This document shows, in pieces, positions 34,293-41,789 of a stretch of DNA of 64,000 nt (position 1 is its first letter; each line of letters opens with the position of its first letter). Origin of the DNA: Longispora sp040681875 (GTDB lineage: Bacteria; Actinomycetota; Actinomycetes; Mycobacteriales; Micromonosporaceae); NCBI RefSeq assembly GCF_040681875.1, contig NZ_JBFAZP010000003.1, positions 124,001 through 188,000 of the forward strand, given 5' to 3'. The translations under genes and the position numbers were made by a program. The notes beneath the pieces are model-generated. The model ran no database searches, was not told the origin of the DNA, and saw only the letters and a program-made list of their open reading frames with translations.

Positions 34293-34859
34293 TCAGCTCC
34301 ACCTGATGGAGCGGGCGTTGTCGTTCATGTTGGTGCCGTTGATGACGGGCATGGTCGCCGACGAGCCCAGGTACCCGGTGTGCACGCCGCCGAAGTTGGT
34401 CAGGTAGTAGTGGTCGGCGATGCAGTTGTTGTACGTCCGGAACGAGGACACCTTGTCGTTCCAGCCGATCACGTCGAGGTCGACGATCTGCTTGTCGACG
34501 TCGTTCGTGGGCCCGGTGCAGGCGGCGTAGCGGAACACCGAGAAGGTGTTGCCGCCGAAGTTCGTCGCGTCGTACTCGATCCCGATCAGCACGTTCGCCG
34601 CTCGGGTCGCCGGGTGCTCCACCTCCGCCTGGAACCCCGGGTCGGTCGCGGCGGCCGTGGCGTCGGGCGCGCTGGTGATCGCCCCGTCGGTGCCGAACGC
34701 GATCGCCTGCCGGAACGTGCCGAAGCACTGGTGCCGCGGTCCGTCCTGGGTGAGCTGCACGGCGCAGTGCCGGCCGGTACCGGATTCGGCGTGCGCCGCG
34801 ACCGGTACGACGGCCAGCGCGGCGAGCGCCGCGCCGATCGCGATGAGGATTCTTCGCAT
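34293..34859 (-). CDS. Secreted beta/gamma-crystallin-like protein
   Basis: 188 residues with a clear signal peptide (MRRILIAIGAALAALAVV, cleavage near AHA-ES) and a perfect ribosome site AGGAGG 5 nt from the ATG. The C-terminal about 90 residues look like a beta/gamma-crystallin domain of the type seen in Streptomyces protease inhibitors (family I36). NDKVSS (134-139) and NDNARS (179-184) each fit the calcium-clamp pattern N/D-N/D-x-x-S/T-S. FGGNTFSVFRY and Cys pairs fit an extracellular fold. It may be a calcium-stabilised inhibitor or structural protein. A monocistronic unit bounded by strong hairpins. Confidence 0.75.
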   Translation of the reverse strand: MRRILIAIGAALAALAVVPVAAHAESGTGRHCAVQLTQDGPRHQCFGTFRQAIAFGTDGAITSAPDATAAATDPGFQAEVEHPATRAANVLIGIEYDATNFGGNTFSVFRYAACTGPTNDVDKQIVDLDVIGWNDKVSSFRTYNNCIADHYYLTNFGGVHTGYLGSSATMPVINGTNMNDNARSIRWS

Positions 34860-34944
34860 CTCTGCCTCCTGAATCTCGACAGTGGTTCAGGGCAAAGTAT
34901 TGAATTACTGACATCTCAAAATTGGGGATTCCGCCAAATTGGGA

Positions 34945-36000
34945 CTATTCATTCATGTCGGCGGGCGGCGGGTCGGATTGCCCGAGCCCGTACAGACAGC
35001 GGGCGTTGTCCGCGCCGACCCGGGTGCCGATCGCGGCCGCGTCGGCGGGGGACAGCGCCCCGTCGGCCAGCCAGCCGTCCACCAGGATCCGCCAGGAGTG
35101 CCGGAACTGGGCCGCCCCGACCACGTAGAGCTCCGCGAGCCCGAAGGCGTCCGTGGAGAACAGCAGCCGGTCGAACGGGGCCAGCTCGCAGAACTCGCCC
35201 AGCACCGCCGTGGCCCGGGTACCGAGCTGGCCGACCGTGAGGCCCACGTCCGCGTACACGTTGCCGAACACCTGGGCCAGCCAGCCGGCCTGCCGGTGGA
35301 ACGGGTAGCAGTGCAGCAGGACCACCGGCACGCACGAGGGCTCGACCGCCGCCAACCACGGCTGGAGCAGGGCCGGATCGGCGCGCGCCAGCGGCACGTC
35401 GTCGTCCCCGAACCCGGTGTGCAGCTGGATCGGCAGCCCCAGGTCCACGGCCAGCCACAGCAGGTGCCGGACCAGCACCGGATCGGTCAGCCGGCCCGCG
35501 TGCCCGGCGAGGGCCCGCCGCACGTCACCCGCCGTGGGCCGCCGGGGATCGAGATCGAGCCCGCACCGGTACGCGGCGATGGACTTCACCGCCACCGCGT
35601 CCCTGGTCGCGGCGTACAGGGCCTCGGACCAGTCCCCGGTCGCCCGCTCCGCCACGTGCTCCAGCCGGACCACCTCGCGGACCGGGGCCAGCCGGCCGAA
35701 CTCCGCGAGCGGCAGCAGCCCCGGGGTGTCCAGGCCGGTGTCCACGAGCAGGGTGTCGAGCCGGGCGGCGGCGAGCATCCGGCGGTTCACCTCGGCGGCG
35801 CCCAGTTCCCGGCGCCGGGCGGCGTAGACGGCCAGCGGGGCGTGCGGTTCCAGGTCCAGGACCGGGGCGCACCACCGGCGCAGGGCCAGGCCGAGCTGGC
35901 CGTCGAGGGTGCTGTGCGCCGCCTCGGTGGCCCACCGGCCCAGGTCCACGTCGTCGTCGGCGAGCACGGAATGGCAGTGCTGGTCGATCAGTACGTCCAC
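34945..36000 (-). CDS. Amidohydrolase-family protein (FluG N-terminal type)
   Basis: 351 residues from the GTG at 36000, inside the end of the glutamine synthetase-like gene (13-bp overlap). The metal site begins with DQHCHS; PIQLHTGFGDDD, VVLLHCYPFHRQ and LLFSTDAFG supply further ligands of the TIM-barrel amidohydrolase fold. In fungal FluG and its bacterial relatives this domain is joined or linked to a glutamine synthetase-like domain, as here in two genes. It probably hydrolyses an amide made or used by its partner; the substrate is unknown. Confidence 0.82.
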   Translation of the reverse strand: MDVLIDQHCHSVLADDDVDLGRWATEAAHSTLDGQLGLALRRWCAPVLDLEPHAPLAVYAARRRELGAAEVNRRMLAAARLDTLLVDTGLDTPGLLPLAEFGRLAPVREVVRLEHVAERATGDWSEALYAATRDAVAVKSIAAYRCGLDLDPRRPTAGDVRRALAGHAGRLTDPVLVRHLLWLAVDLGLPIQLHTGFGDDDVPLARADPALLQPWLAAVEPSCVPVVLLHCYPFHRQAGWLAQVFGNVYADVGLTVGQLGTRATAVLGEFCELAPFDRLLFSTDAFGLAELYVVGAAQFRHSWRILVDGWLADGALSPADAAAIGTRVGADNARCLYGLGQSDPPPADMNE

Positions 36001-37358
36001 CGGACCGCCTCCGTGATCTCCGCGCGGGTCCGGCCGTCGAACAGGGCGGCCTCGGCGCGGTGCACGGCGACGAACGCCGCGTACAGCTCGGGGCCCAGCG
36101 CCGCCGGGAGCACGTCGTCGGCGGCGAGCGCGTCGAGGGCGGCGGCCACGGAGTCGGGCAGCCGGGGCGGTGGCGTGGCCAGGGTCGCCGGGTCGACGGT
36201 CACCTCGGGCGGCAACGTCCCCCAGCCCGCGTCCCCGGCCGCCGCCGCACCGGCCCCCGCCTCGCCCCCGAGCGCCGCCGCGATCACCGCCCCCACCACC
36301 AGGTACGGATTCGCCGCCCCGTCCACACACTTCAGCTCCGCGTTCGCGGCCGCCTCCCGCGCGCCCACCGGCCCGGTCACGAACCGCAGCACCGCCTCCC
36401 GGTTCTCCCGGCCCCAGCACTGGTACGCCCCGGCCCACCGCTGCGGCACCAGCCGGAGCTGACTGGCCACCCCCGGCGCGCCGATCGCGACCAGCGCCGG
36501 CACCCGGGCCAGGACCGACGCCAGGAGCCCCTCCCCGCGCGCGGTCGTCCCGTGCGGCCCCGGGCCCCCGGCGAACAGGTTGCGCCCGTCGGCGTGCGCG
36601 GAGAAGTGCAGGTGCGCCCCGTTGCCGACCTGGTCGGGCACCACGACGGGCGCGAACGACGCCCCGAACCCGTGCCGCGCCGACACCGCGCGGACCGTCT
36701 GCCGGACGAGCACCGTCAGGTCGGCGGCCGCCACCGGATCCGTCGCGCCGACGGACAGCTCGAACTGGCCGGGGGAGTACTCGGGGTGCAGCTGCTCCAC
36801 CGGTACCCCCTGGAGGTCGAGGGTTGCGAGCAGGTCGGCGAGGTAGTCGGAGACCGCGATCAGCCGGTTCATCCCGTAGGCCGAGCCCGCGCACGCCGGG
36901 GTGCCGTCGGGCGCGCCGACGAACCACTCCACCTCGAAGGCCATGCTGAACGTCAGCCCGCGCTCGGCGGCCCGCGCGACCATCCGCCGGGCGAAGCCGC
37001 GCTGGCAGGACGCCGCGGGGGTCCCCTCCTGGGTCCACTTGTCGGCCGGGGCCCAGGCCCAGCCGGGCTGCGCGCCGAGCGGGGTGAGCTGGTCGAGGTC
37101 GGGGTGCAGCCGCAGGTCCCCGACGGGGCCGCCGATGTGCGCGCTCGTCGTGGTGGCGTCGTCGACCAGGAACACGTCGAACACGGGCGACGCCCCCACC
37201 CCCCAGGCGGCGGCGTGCGCCAGCCGGGCCGTGGGGACGCCCTTGACCCGGGTCACGCCGGCATTGTCCACCCAGGTCAGCGCCACGGCCCGGATGTCGC
37301 GGGCCGCCAGTTCCGCCGCGCACCGCACACCCCGGAGTCGTTCCTCTTCTCTGTCCAC
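35988..37358 (-). CDS. Glutamine synthetase-like ligase (FluG C-terminal / gamma-glutamyl ligase type)
   Basis: 456 residues from a GTG. The catalytic blocks are FEVEWF, LHPEYSPGQFELSVG, NGAHLHFS, PQRWAGAYQCWGRENREAVLRF and the final ELKCVDGAANPYLV; the adenylylation loop of true GlnA is absent. The family includes gamma-glutamylpolyamine and gamma-glutamylanilide ligases, which use glutamate, ATP and an amine. An Ala/Gly-rich insertion follows PYLVVGAVIAAAL. Together with the overlapping amidohydrolase it makes a split FluG pair, likely for breakdown of an amine or amide. Confidence 0.87.
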   Translation of the reverse strand: MDREEERLRGVRCAAELAARDIRAVALTWVDNAGVTRVKGVPTARLAHAAAWGVGASPVFDVFLVDDATTTSAHIGGPVGDLRLHPDLDQLTPLGAQPGWAWAPADKWTQEGTPAASCQRGFARRMVARAAERGLTFSMAFEVEWFVGAPDGTPACAGSAYGMNRLIAVSDYLADLLATLDLQGVPVEQLHPEYSPGQFELSVGATDPVAAADLTVLVRQTVRAVSARHGFGASFAPVVVPDQVGNGAHLHFSAHADGRNLFAGGPGPHGTTARGEGLLASVLARVPALVAIGAPGVASQLRLVPQRWAGAYQCWGRENREAVLRFVTGPVGAREAAANAELKCVDGAANPYLVVGAVIAAALGGEAGAGAAAAGDAGWGTLPPEVTVDPATLATPPPRLPDSVAAALDALAADDVLPAALGPELYAAFVAVHRAEAALFDGRTRAEITEAVRWTY

Positions 37359-37385
37359 GGTGCCATTATTCAGGACAAAGTATGA

Positions 37386-37940
37386 TCAGGGGCCCTCGGT
37401 GGCGCGCCGCATCGACTCCTGGTAGACCGAGTCGGCGACCCCCTCGACCTTCGACGCCACGGCCTCCAGTTCGTCGATCAGCGTCATCTCGCCGGGCCGG
37501 ACCCCGGGCAGCGCGGCGTGCCAGCGCGGCTGGTTCAGGTACCCGCCCACGGCCAGCGGCAGGTCCACCTGGATCACGGTGTGCGCGGTGAACCAGTTCT
37601 CCGGGTTCGCCGCGAGGTCCACGGGCGTCCCCAGCAGCGCGTCGAGCAGGGCGACCGTGCGGCGGAAGTGTTCCAGGGCGCTGAGCGGCAACCGCTGTTC
37701 GTGTTCCTCGACGGTGGCGGCGAGCCGGGCGAGGCTGGTGCGCAGCTCCTCGGCCGGCTCCGGGGCCAGGGCCACCCGGCGGTCCGGGGGCGTGGCCAGC
37801 ACCCCGGCGAGGTAGGAGCCGGCGACGACCAGGGGCCAGTACCGGCCGGCGACCGCCAGCGCGTGCAGGCCGAGCGCGACCAGCCCGAGCGCGGAGCCGA
37901 CCAGGTTGCGGGTGGACTGCAGGTACCTACTGATACCCAC
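37386..37940 (-). CDS. Membrane protein of the binding-protein/VWA operon
   Basis: 184 residues. Two hydrophobic segments lie near the N-terminus (VGSALGLVALGLHALAVAG; WPLVVAGSYLAGVLA). A soluble helical domain follows with LRTSLARLAATVEEHEQRLP and LIDELEAVASKVEGVADSVYQ, coiled-coil in character. The start overlaps the VWA gene's end by 14 bp. I do not recognise a named family; similar small proteins accompany VWA and toxic-anion-resistance (TelA) genes in actinomycetes, as far as I recall. No TelA gene is present here. Confidence 0.7.
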   Translation of the reverse strand: MGISRYLQSTRNLVGSALGLVALGLHALAVAGRYWPLVVAGSYLAGVLATPPDRRVALAPEPAEELRTSLARLAATVEEHEQRLPLSALEHFRRTVALLDALLGTPVDLAANPENWFTAHTVIQVDLPLAVGGYLNQPRWHAALPGVRPGEMTLIDELEAVASKVEGVADSVYQESMRRATEGP

Positions 37941-39528
37941 GGATCTCCTTGAACACCGCCGACAGGGTGCCCGTCCGGCCGTCGAAGGTCCGCCCGCCGG
38001 TCAGCGCGGCCAGGGCCTTCATCTCCTCCACGGCGCTCTCCCCGAACAACACCGGGAACACGGGTACGGCCTTCGTGGCGGCGGGCAGCTTCTGGTACTG
38101 ATCCGTGAAGCTCTTCAGGTTCGCCCCCGCCGTGACCTCCCCGTCGGTGAGCAGCACGATCGTGGTGACCCGCCCGGGATCGGCCTCCTGCTGGGCCCGC
38201 GCGATCCGGTACGCCTCGCGCATCGCGTCGTAGATCGCGGTGGAACCGTTGGCCTGGAACCCGTTCACGGCCCCCTTGATCTGGTCGAGGACCGGGCCGG
38301 GCGCGTCGGGCGGCACCGTGAACGTGCTCGGCGCCCTGGGCGCGCTGGAGAACGGCAGCAGGGTCACCTGTTCGCGCTGGTGGAAGCCCGAGAACCGGCC
38401 GGACAGGCTGGTGTCGGCGCCGGTGAGGCCCAGGAGCGCGGTCTTCAGCCCGGCGAGCCGGTTGTCCTCGTTCATGGAGCCCGACAGGTCCAGCACGTAG
38501 ATCGTGTTCGACGGCCGGCGGGCCACGTTGTTGTACGCGTCGATCAGCGCGTTCGCCGTGTCCAGCTTGACCGGGAACGGCAGCTCGAACAGCGTGCCGC
38601 CGCCGAACCGCTCGGCCAGCGCCACCCCGGGCGCGACGGGCCGCCGCGAGGTGCGCTCCATCAGGGTCTTCTGGGTCTCCGGCCGGCGCAGGTAGTCGAC
38701 GACGGCCTGGTAGCGGTCCTTCACCTCGGCGTCGGCCCCGGACAGCAGGGTCAGCGGGTAGTCGGCGGTGACGACCCCGTCCGCCGGGTACACCAGCGTC
38801 AGGGGTTCGGGCAGTTTGCCGCCCGCGTTGAGGGACAGCAGCACCGACTCGTAGTTGACGAGGCCGTCGACGCCGCCCTTCTGGGTGAACGTGTCGGCCA
38901 GCCAGCCCGAGGAGCCCGACGTCAGGGCCTGCGCGTCGAAGAACTGGCGCAGCTTCGGCGTGACCGGCCCGACCTGCTCGGCGGTCAGCGCGGTGCCCTT
39001 GCCGGACAGCGCGGTGGCGAGCGCGACGAGGGCGGAGAACCCGGAGTTCGACGCGGCCGGGTTGGTCATGCCGTAGCTGAACCGCTTCGCGGCGGCCGCG
39101 TCGGCGATCTCCTGCCAGCTGGGCCGCTTGGCGTCCCAGCCCAGGGACTTCGCCACCGACTGCTTGAGCCCCAGCACGACGGGGGAGGACATCACCTTCG
39201 TCTGGGTGCCGATCCGGCCCGACGCCCCCGACTGCAGCTCCAGGTACCGGTTGGAGGAGAACCACACCGCCTGGTGGTCCTTGCCGGCCGTCCCGGACGT
39301 GACCTGTTCGACCCCGTCGAGGGTGCCGGTGTAGTCGAGGGTGACCCTGACCCCGGTGGCCTTGGTCAGGTCCTCCAGGATCGGTTCCAGGTCGGCCAGT
39401 TCGCTGCCGGCCAACACGCGCAGGGTGCCGGCGGCGGCCTTGTGCGTGTCGTCCCTGACGGTGGGCTCGTCGGCGGTGCAGCCGGCGAGCAGCGCCACGG
39501 CGGAGAGCAGGGCGAGGGTGCGTCGCAT
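37927..39528 (-). CDS. Lipoprotein fusing a periplasmic-binding-like domain to a VWA domain
   Basis: 533 residues. The signal peptide ends in a lipobox (ALLAGC, Cys17). Residues about 35-320 are a type 2 solute-binding fold: LRVLAGSELADLEPILEDLTKATG, MTNPAASNSGFSALVALA and GLVNYESVLLSLN. From about 340 a von Willebrand A domain has an intact MIDAS: DLSGSMN at 347-353, a downstream Thr, and LLTDGE. Coupled in tandem with another binding protein and a membrane protein. The set looks like a cell-surface sensing or metal/anion-handling complex; the ligand is unknown. Control by the PHO-like repeat upstream would point to phosphate. Confidence 0.82.
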   Translation of the reverse strand: MRRTLALLSAVALLAGCTADEPTVRDDTHKAAAGTLRVLAGSELADLEPILEDLTKATGVRVTLDYTGTLDGVEQVTSGTAGKDHQAVWFSSNRYLELQSGASGRIGTQTKVMSSPVVLGLKQSVAKSLGWDAKRPSWQEIADAAAAKRFSYGMTNPAASNSGFSALVALATALSGKGTALTAEQVGPVTPKLRQFFDAQALTSGSSGWLADTFTQKGGVDGLVNYESVLLSLNAGGKLPEPLTLVYPADGVVTADYPLTLLSGADAEVKDRYQAVVDYLRRPETQKTLMERTSRRPVAPGVALAERFGGGTLFELPFPVKLDTANALIDAYNNVARRPSNTIYVLDLSGSMNEDNRLAGLKTALLGLTGADTSLSGRFSGFHQREQVTLLPFSSAPRAPSTFTVPPDAPGPVLDQIKGAVNGFQANGSTAIYDAMREAYRIARAQQEADPGRVTTIVLLTDGEVTAGANLKSFTDQYQKLPAATKAVPVFPVLFGESAVEEMKALAALTGGRTFDGRTGTLSAVFKEIRGYQ

Positions 39529-39537
39529 GGTCGGTCC

Positions 39538-40560
39538 TCAGTGTTGCAGGGCGTCGAGGAGTGCTTCGAGCACGTCGTAGGACGGCGGCGGCACCGTCTG
39601 GGTGAGCGCGGGCAGCGCGGCACCGGTGTCGGGGGTGCGGAACCCGTGCCGGGCGGCCAGTTTCCGCAGCTCCGGGTCGTTGACGAGCAGGTTGCCGACC
39701 TTGTCGCCGCCGTCGGTGCGGGGCACGACCGTGTGCTGGGACAGGATCGTCGGTGACGGGTACATCAGCGCCATCTCGGGCTTCACCTTCGCCCCCACGT
39801 ACTGCGCCTCGTAGATCCACACCATCGGCGAGTAGCCCATGCCCTGGGAGAGGTAGCTCTCGAACGGGTAGCCGCTCGACGTCTCCAGGTAGCCCTGGTC
39901 GCGGAACAGCGGGCCGACCCGGTCGAGCACCGCCTTCGCCTGGGCCTCGTCGCCGAGCACCCGGTCGTTGTTGGCGAGGTAGCCGGCGACCGCCGCGTAC
40001 ATGGCGGCCGAGTTCGACGCGCGGGGCGCCGTGGTCGTGACGAGCACGTGCCGGGACGGCAGCGCGACGGCGGCGCTGTTCGGGATGTCCCCCCAGCGCA
40101 GCCCGTCGCGGGCCGCCGCCAGGTACGCCTTCATGTCCAGGGTCCAGTGCCCCGCCGGGTCCTTCGCGGCGAGTTTGCGGCTGGCGAGCAGCTCGGCGAC
40201 CGGCGCGAACGTGGCCACGGCCATCGGGGACGAGAACGGCGTGTAGTGCCGGCCGGTGCCCAGCTGGCGTTCGATCCGCTCGGCGGTGGGGGCGCTGGAC
40301 GGGAACGCGAAGTCGTACGTCTTCGGGTCCCGGGCCGCCATCTCCCGCGAGCCCAGCGGGTCGACCTTCACGGTCAGGCCGTGCTTCGCGAACGCCACCA
40401 CCACGTCGGGGTCGGCGAAGAACGGCAGCTTCTCCGAGCCGATCACCCCGTGCACGGTCGTCGCGCCGGGCGCCTCGTCGCTGTCGCGGCCCAGCAGCAC
40501 CGCGGTGACCACCCCGCCGATCAGCACGACCGCCAGCAGCACGCTCAGCGCACGCCGCAC
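39538..40560 (-). CDS. Membrane-anchored solute-binding-like protein
   Basis: 340 residues from a GTG. An N-terminal hydrophobic segment (LSVLLAVVLIGGVVTAVLLG) without a lipobox suggests a membrane anchor. The remainder resembles a type 2 solute-binding protein: EKLPFFADPDVVVAFAKHGLTV, YDFAFPSSAPTAERI, YSPMVWIYEAQYVGA and ALMYPSPTILSQHTVVP. It heads a three-gene operon (9-bp gap to the VWA lipoprotein) and is preceded by an 11-bp-spaced GTTCAC direct repeat. No ABC permease or ATPase is in the operon, so transport by this set alone is unlikely. Confidence 0.75.
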   Translation of the reverse strand: MRRALSVLLAVVLIGGVVTAVLLGRDSDEAPGATTVHGVIGSEKLPFFADPDVVVAFAKHGLTVKVDPLGSREMAARDPKTYDFAFPSSAPTAERIERQLGTGRHYTPFSSPMAVATFAPVAELLASRKLAAKDPAGHWTLDMKAYLAAARDGLRWGDIPNSAAVALPSRHVLVTTTAPRASNSAAMYAAVAGYLANNDRVLGDEAQAKAVLDRVGPLFRDQGYLETSSGYPFESYLSQGMGYSPMVWIYEAQYVGAKVKPEMALMYPSPTILSQHTVVPRTDGGDKVGNLLVNDPELRKLAARHGFRTPDTGAALPALTQTVPPPSYDVLEALLDALQH

Positions 40561-40605
40561 GCCGCACCCAGCCCCGTAGATGTCATGACGACAGGATGGG
40601 GCTCC

Positions 40606-40636
40606 ATAGTGGCCGGACCGTGAACTCGGGGTGAAC
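40606..40636 (-). promoter_or_regulatory. PHO-box-like direct repeat and promoter of the binding-protein/VWA operon
   Basis: Read on the minus strand, GTTCACCCCGA (40636-40626) and GTTCACGGTCC (40625-40615) are two 11-bp units like the direct repeats bound by PhoP in Streptomyces. CACTAT (40611-40606) is a candidate -10; the first unit covers the expected -35. The distance to the GTG start is 45 nt. Confidence 0.6.
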
Positions 40637-40749
40637 CGGCCACGGCACGTGCCCGGACCCGCCCCTCAAACCAAGATCAAACGCACCATTCGCGGGGTAC
40701 CGGGGCCGCGCGGCCGGGCCAGGTGCGACGTGTCCGTGCGCCGGACGGC

Positions 40750-41691
40750 TCAGCCCAGGTCGGACGGGTCCGTGTTCGCCCCGCACAGCAGCACCGCGAC
40801 CCGCTCGCCGTCCGCCGGCACGTACCCGCCCGTGGCCACGGCCGCCAGCGCCGCCGCCGTACCGTGCTCGACCACCACCCGGCACCGGTCCCACAGCAGC
40901 CGGCGCGCGTCGACGATCGCCTGGTCGGACACGAGGAGGCTGGCCACCTTCGTCCGGGTGGCCACGTCGAAGGCGATGTCGCCGATCCGGCGCGCGCCCA
41001 GGGAGTCCACGGCGATGCCGCCCACCGGGACGTCGACCGGACGGCCGGCGGCGAGCGCGTCGTGCAGGGTCGGGATGCCCTCGGGCTCCACGGCCACCAC
41101 CCGGGCGCGGCCCTCCAGCGCGGCGGCCACCCCGGCGAGCAGCCCGCCGCCGCCGACCGCGACCAGGACGGTGTCCAGTTCGCCGCCGAGCTGGTCGAGG
41201 AGTTCCAGGCCCAGGGTGCCCTGACCGGCGCAGATCTCCGGCTGGTCGTACGCGTGGCAGAACAGCGCGCCGGTGTCCGCCGCGTACCGGACGGCCGCCT
41301 CGTAGGCCTCCGCGTACTCCGCGCCGACCTGGCGTACCGTCGCGCCCAGCTTGTGCAGCTTGGCGACCTTGACCTGGGGGGCGGTGGTGGGCACGTACAC
41401 GACGGCGGGCACGGCCACGGCCGACGCCGCGTACGCCACGGCCAGCCCCGCGTTGCCCCCGGAGGCCGCGACGACGCCGGCGGCCGGCAGGGTGCCCGAC
41501 CCGGCGGCCGCCAGGATCCGGTTGAACGCGCCCCGGGCCTTGAACGAGCCCGTGTGCTGGAGGAACTCCAACTTCAGCCACAGCTCGGGGGCCGGCCCGA
41601 AGGCGCCCGCCCCGACCCGCGCGACGGGCGTGGTCCGGACCCGGCCGTCGATCCGGGCGGCGGCGGCCTCGATGTCGGTACGGCTGATCAT
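40750..41691 (-). CDS. PLP-dependent threonine/serine dehydratase-like enzyme
   Basis: 313 residues from the ATG at 41691, with GGGAGGA 8 nt upstream. The PLP lysine is in HTGSFKARGAFN; SGGNAGLAVAYAA binds the substrate carboxylate, and VAVGGGGLLAGVAAAL binds the PLP phosphate. There is no C-terminal ACT regulatory domain, so this is a catabolic-type or stand-alone enzyme rather than biosynthetic IlvA. Members deaminate threonine or serine, or racemise serine. It stands alone between the PHO-like operon and the HEAT solenoid gene. Confidence 0.88.
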   Translation of the reverse strand: MISRTDIEAAAARIDGRVRTTPVARVGAGAFGPAPELWLKLEFLQHTGSFKARGAFNRILAAAGSGTLPAAGVVAASGGNAGLAVAYAASAVAVPAVVYVPTTAPQVKVAKLHKLGATVRQVGAEYAEAYEAAVRYAADTGALFCHAYDQPEICAGQGTLGLELLDQLGGELDTVLVAVGGGGLLAGVAAALEGRARVVAVEPEGIPTLHDALAAGRPVDVPVGGIAVDSLGARRIGDIAFDVATRTKVASLLVSDQAIVDARRLLWDRCRVVVEHGTAAALAAVATGGYVPADGERVAVLLCGANTDPSDLG

Positions 41692-41789
41692 GCTGTGGTC
41701 CTCCCGTGATCGTCTGCCCCGTACGCTACGCCCCGGCACCGACCCCGCCGAGCGGACCGCGCCCGGGGTGACGCGGCCCATCCCGGGGT

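Noticed and set aside
34945..37323. A single 792-residue minus-strand frame across the amidohydrolase and glutamine synthetase-like genes
   Set aside because: Only the last 351 residues read as a protein family; the upstream part is out of frame with the true synthetase and is Gly/Arg-rich shadow sequence. Two overlapping genes explain the region better than a fusion.
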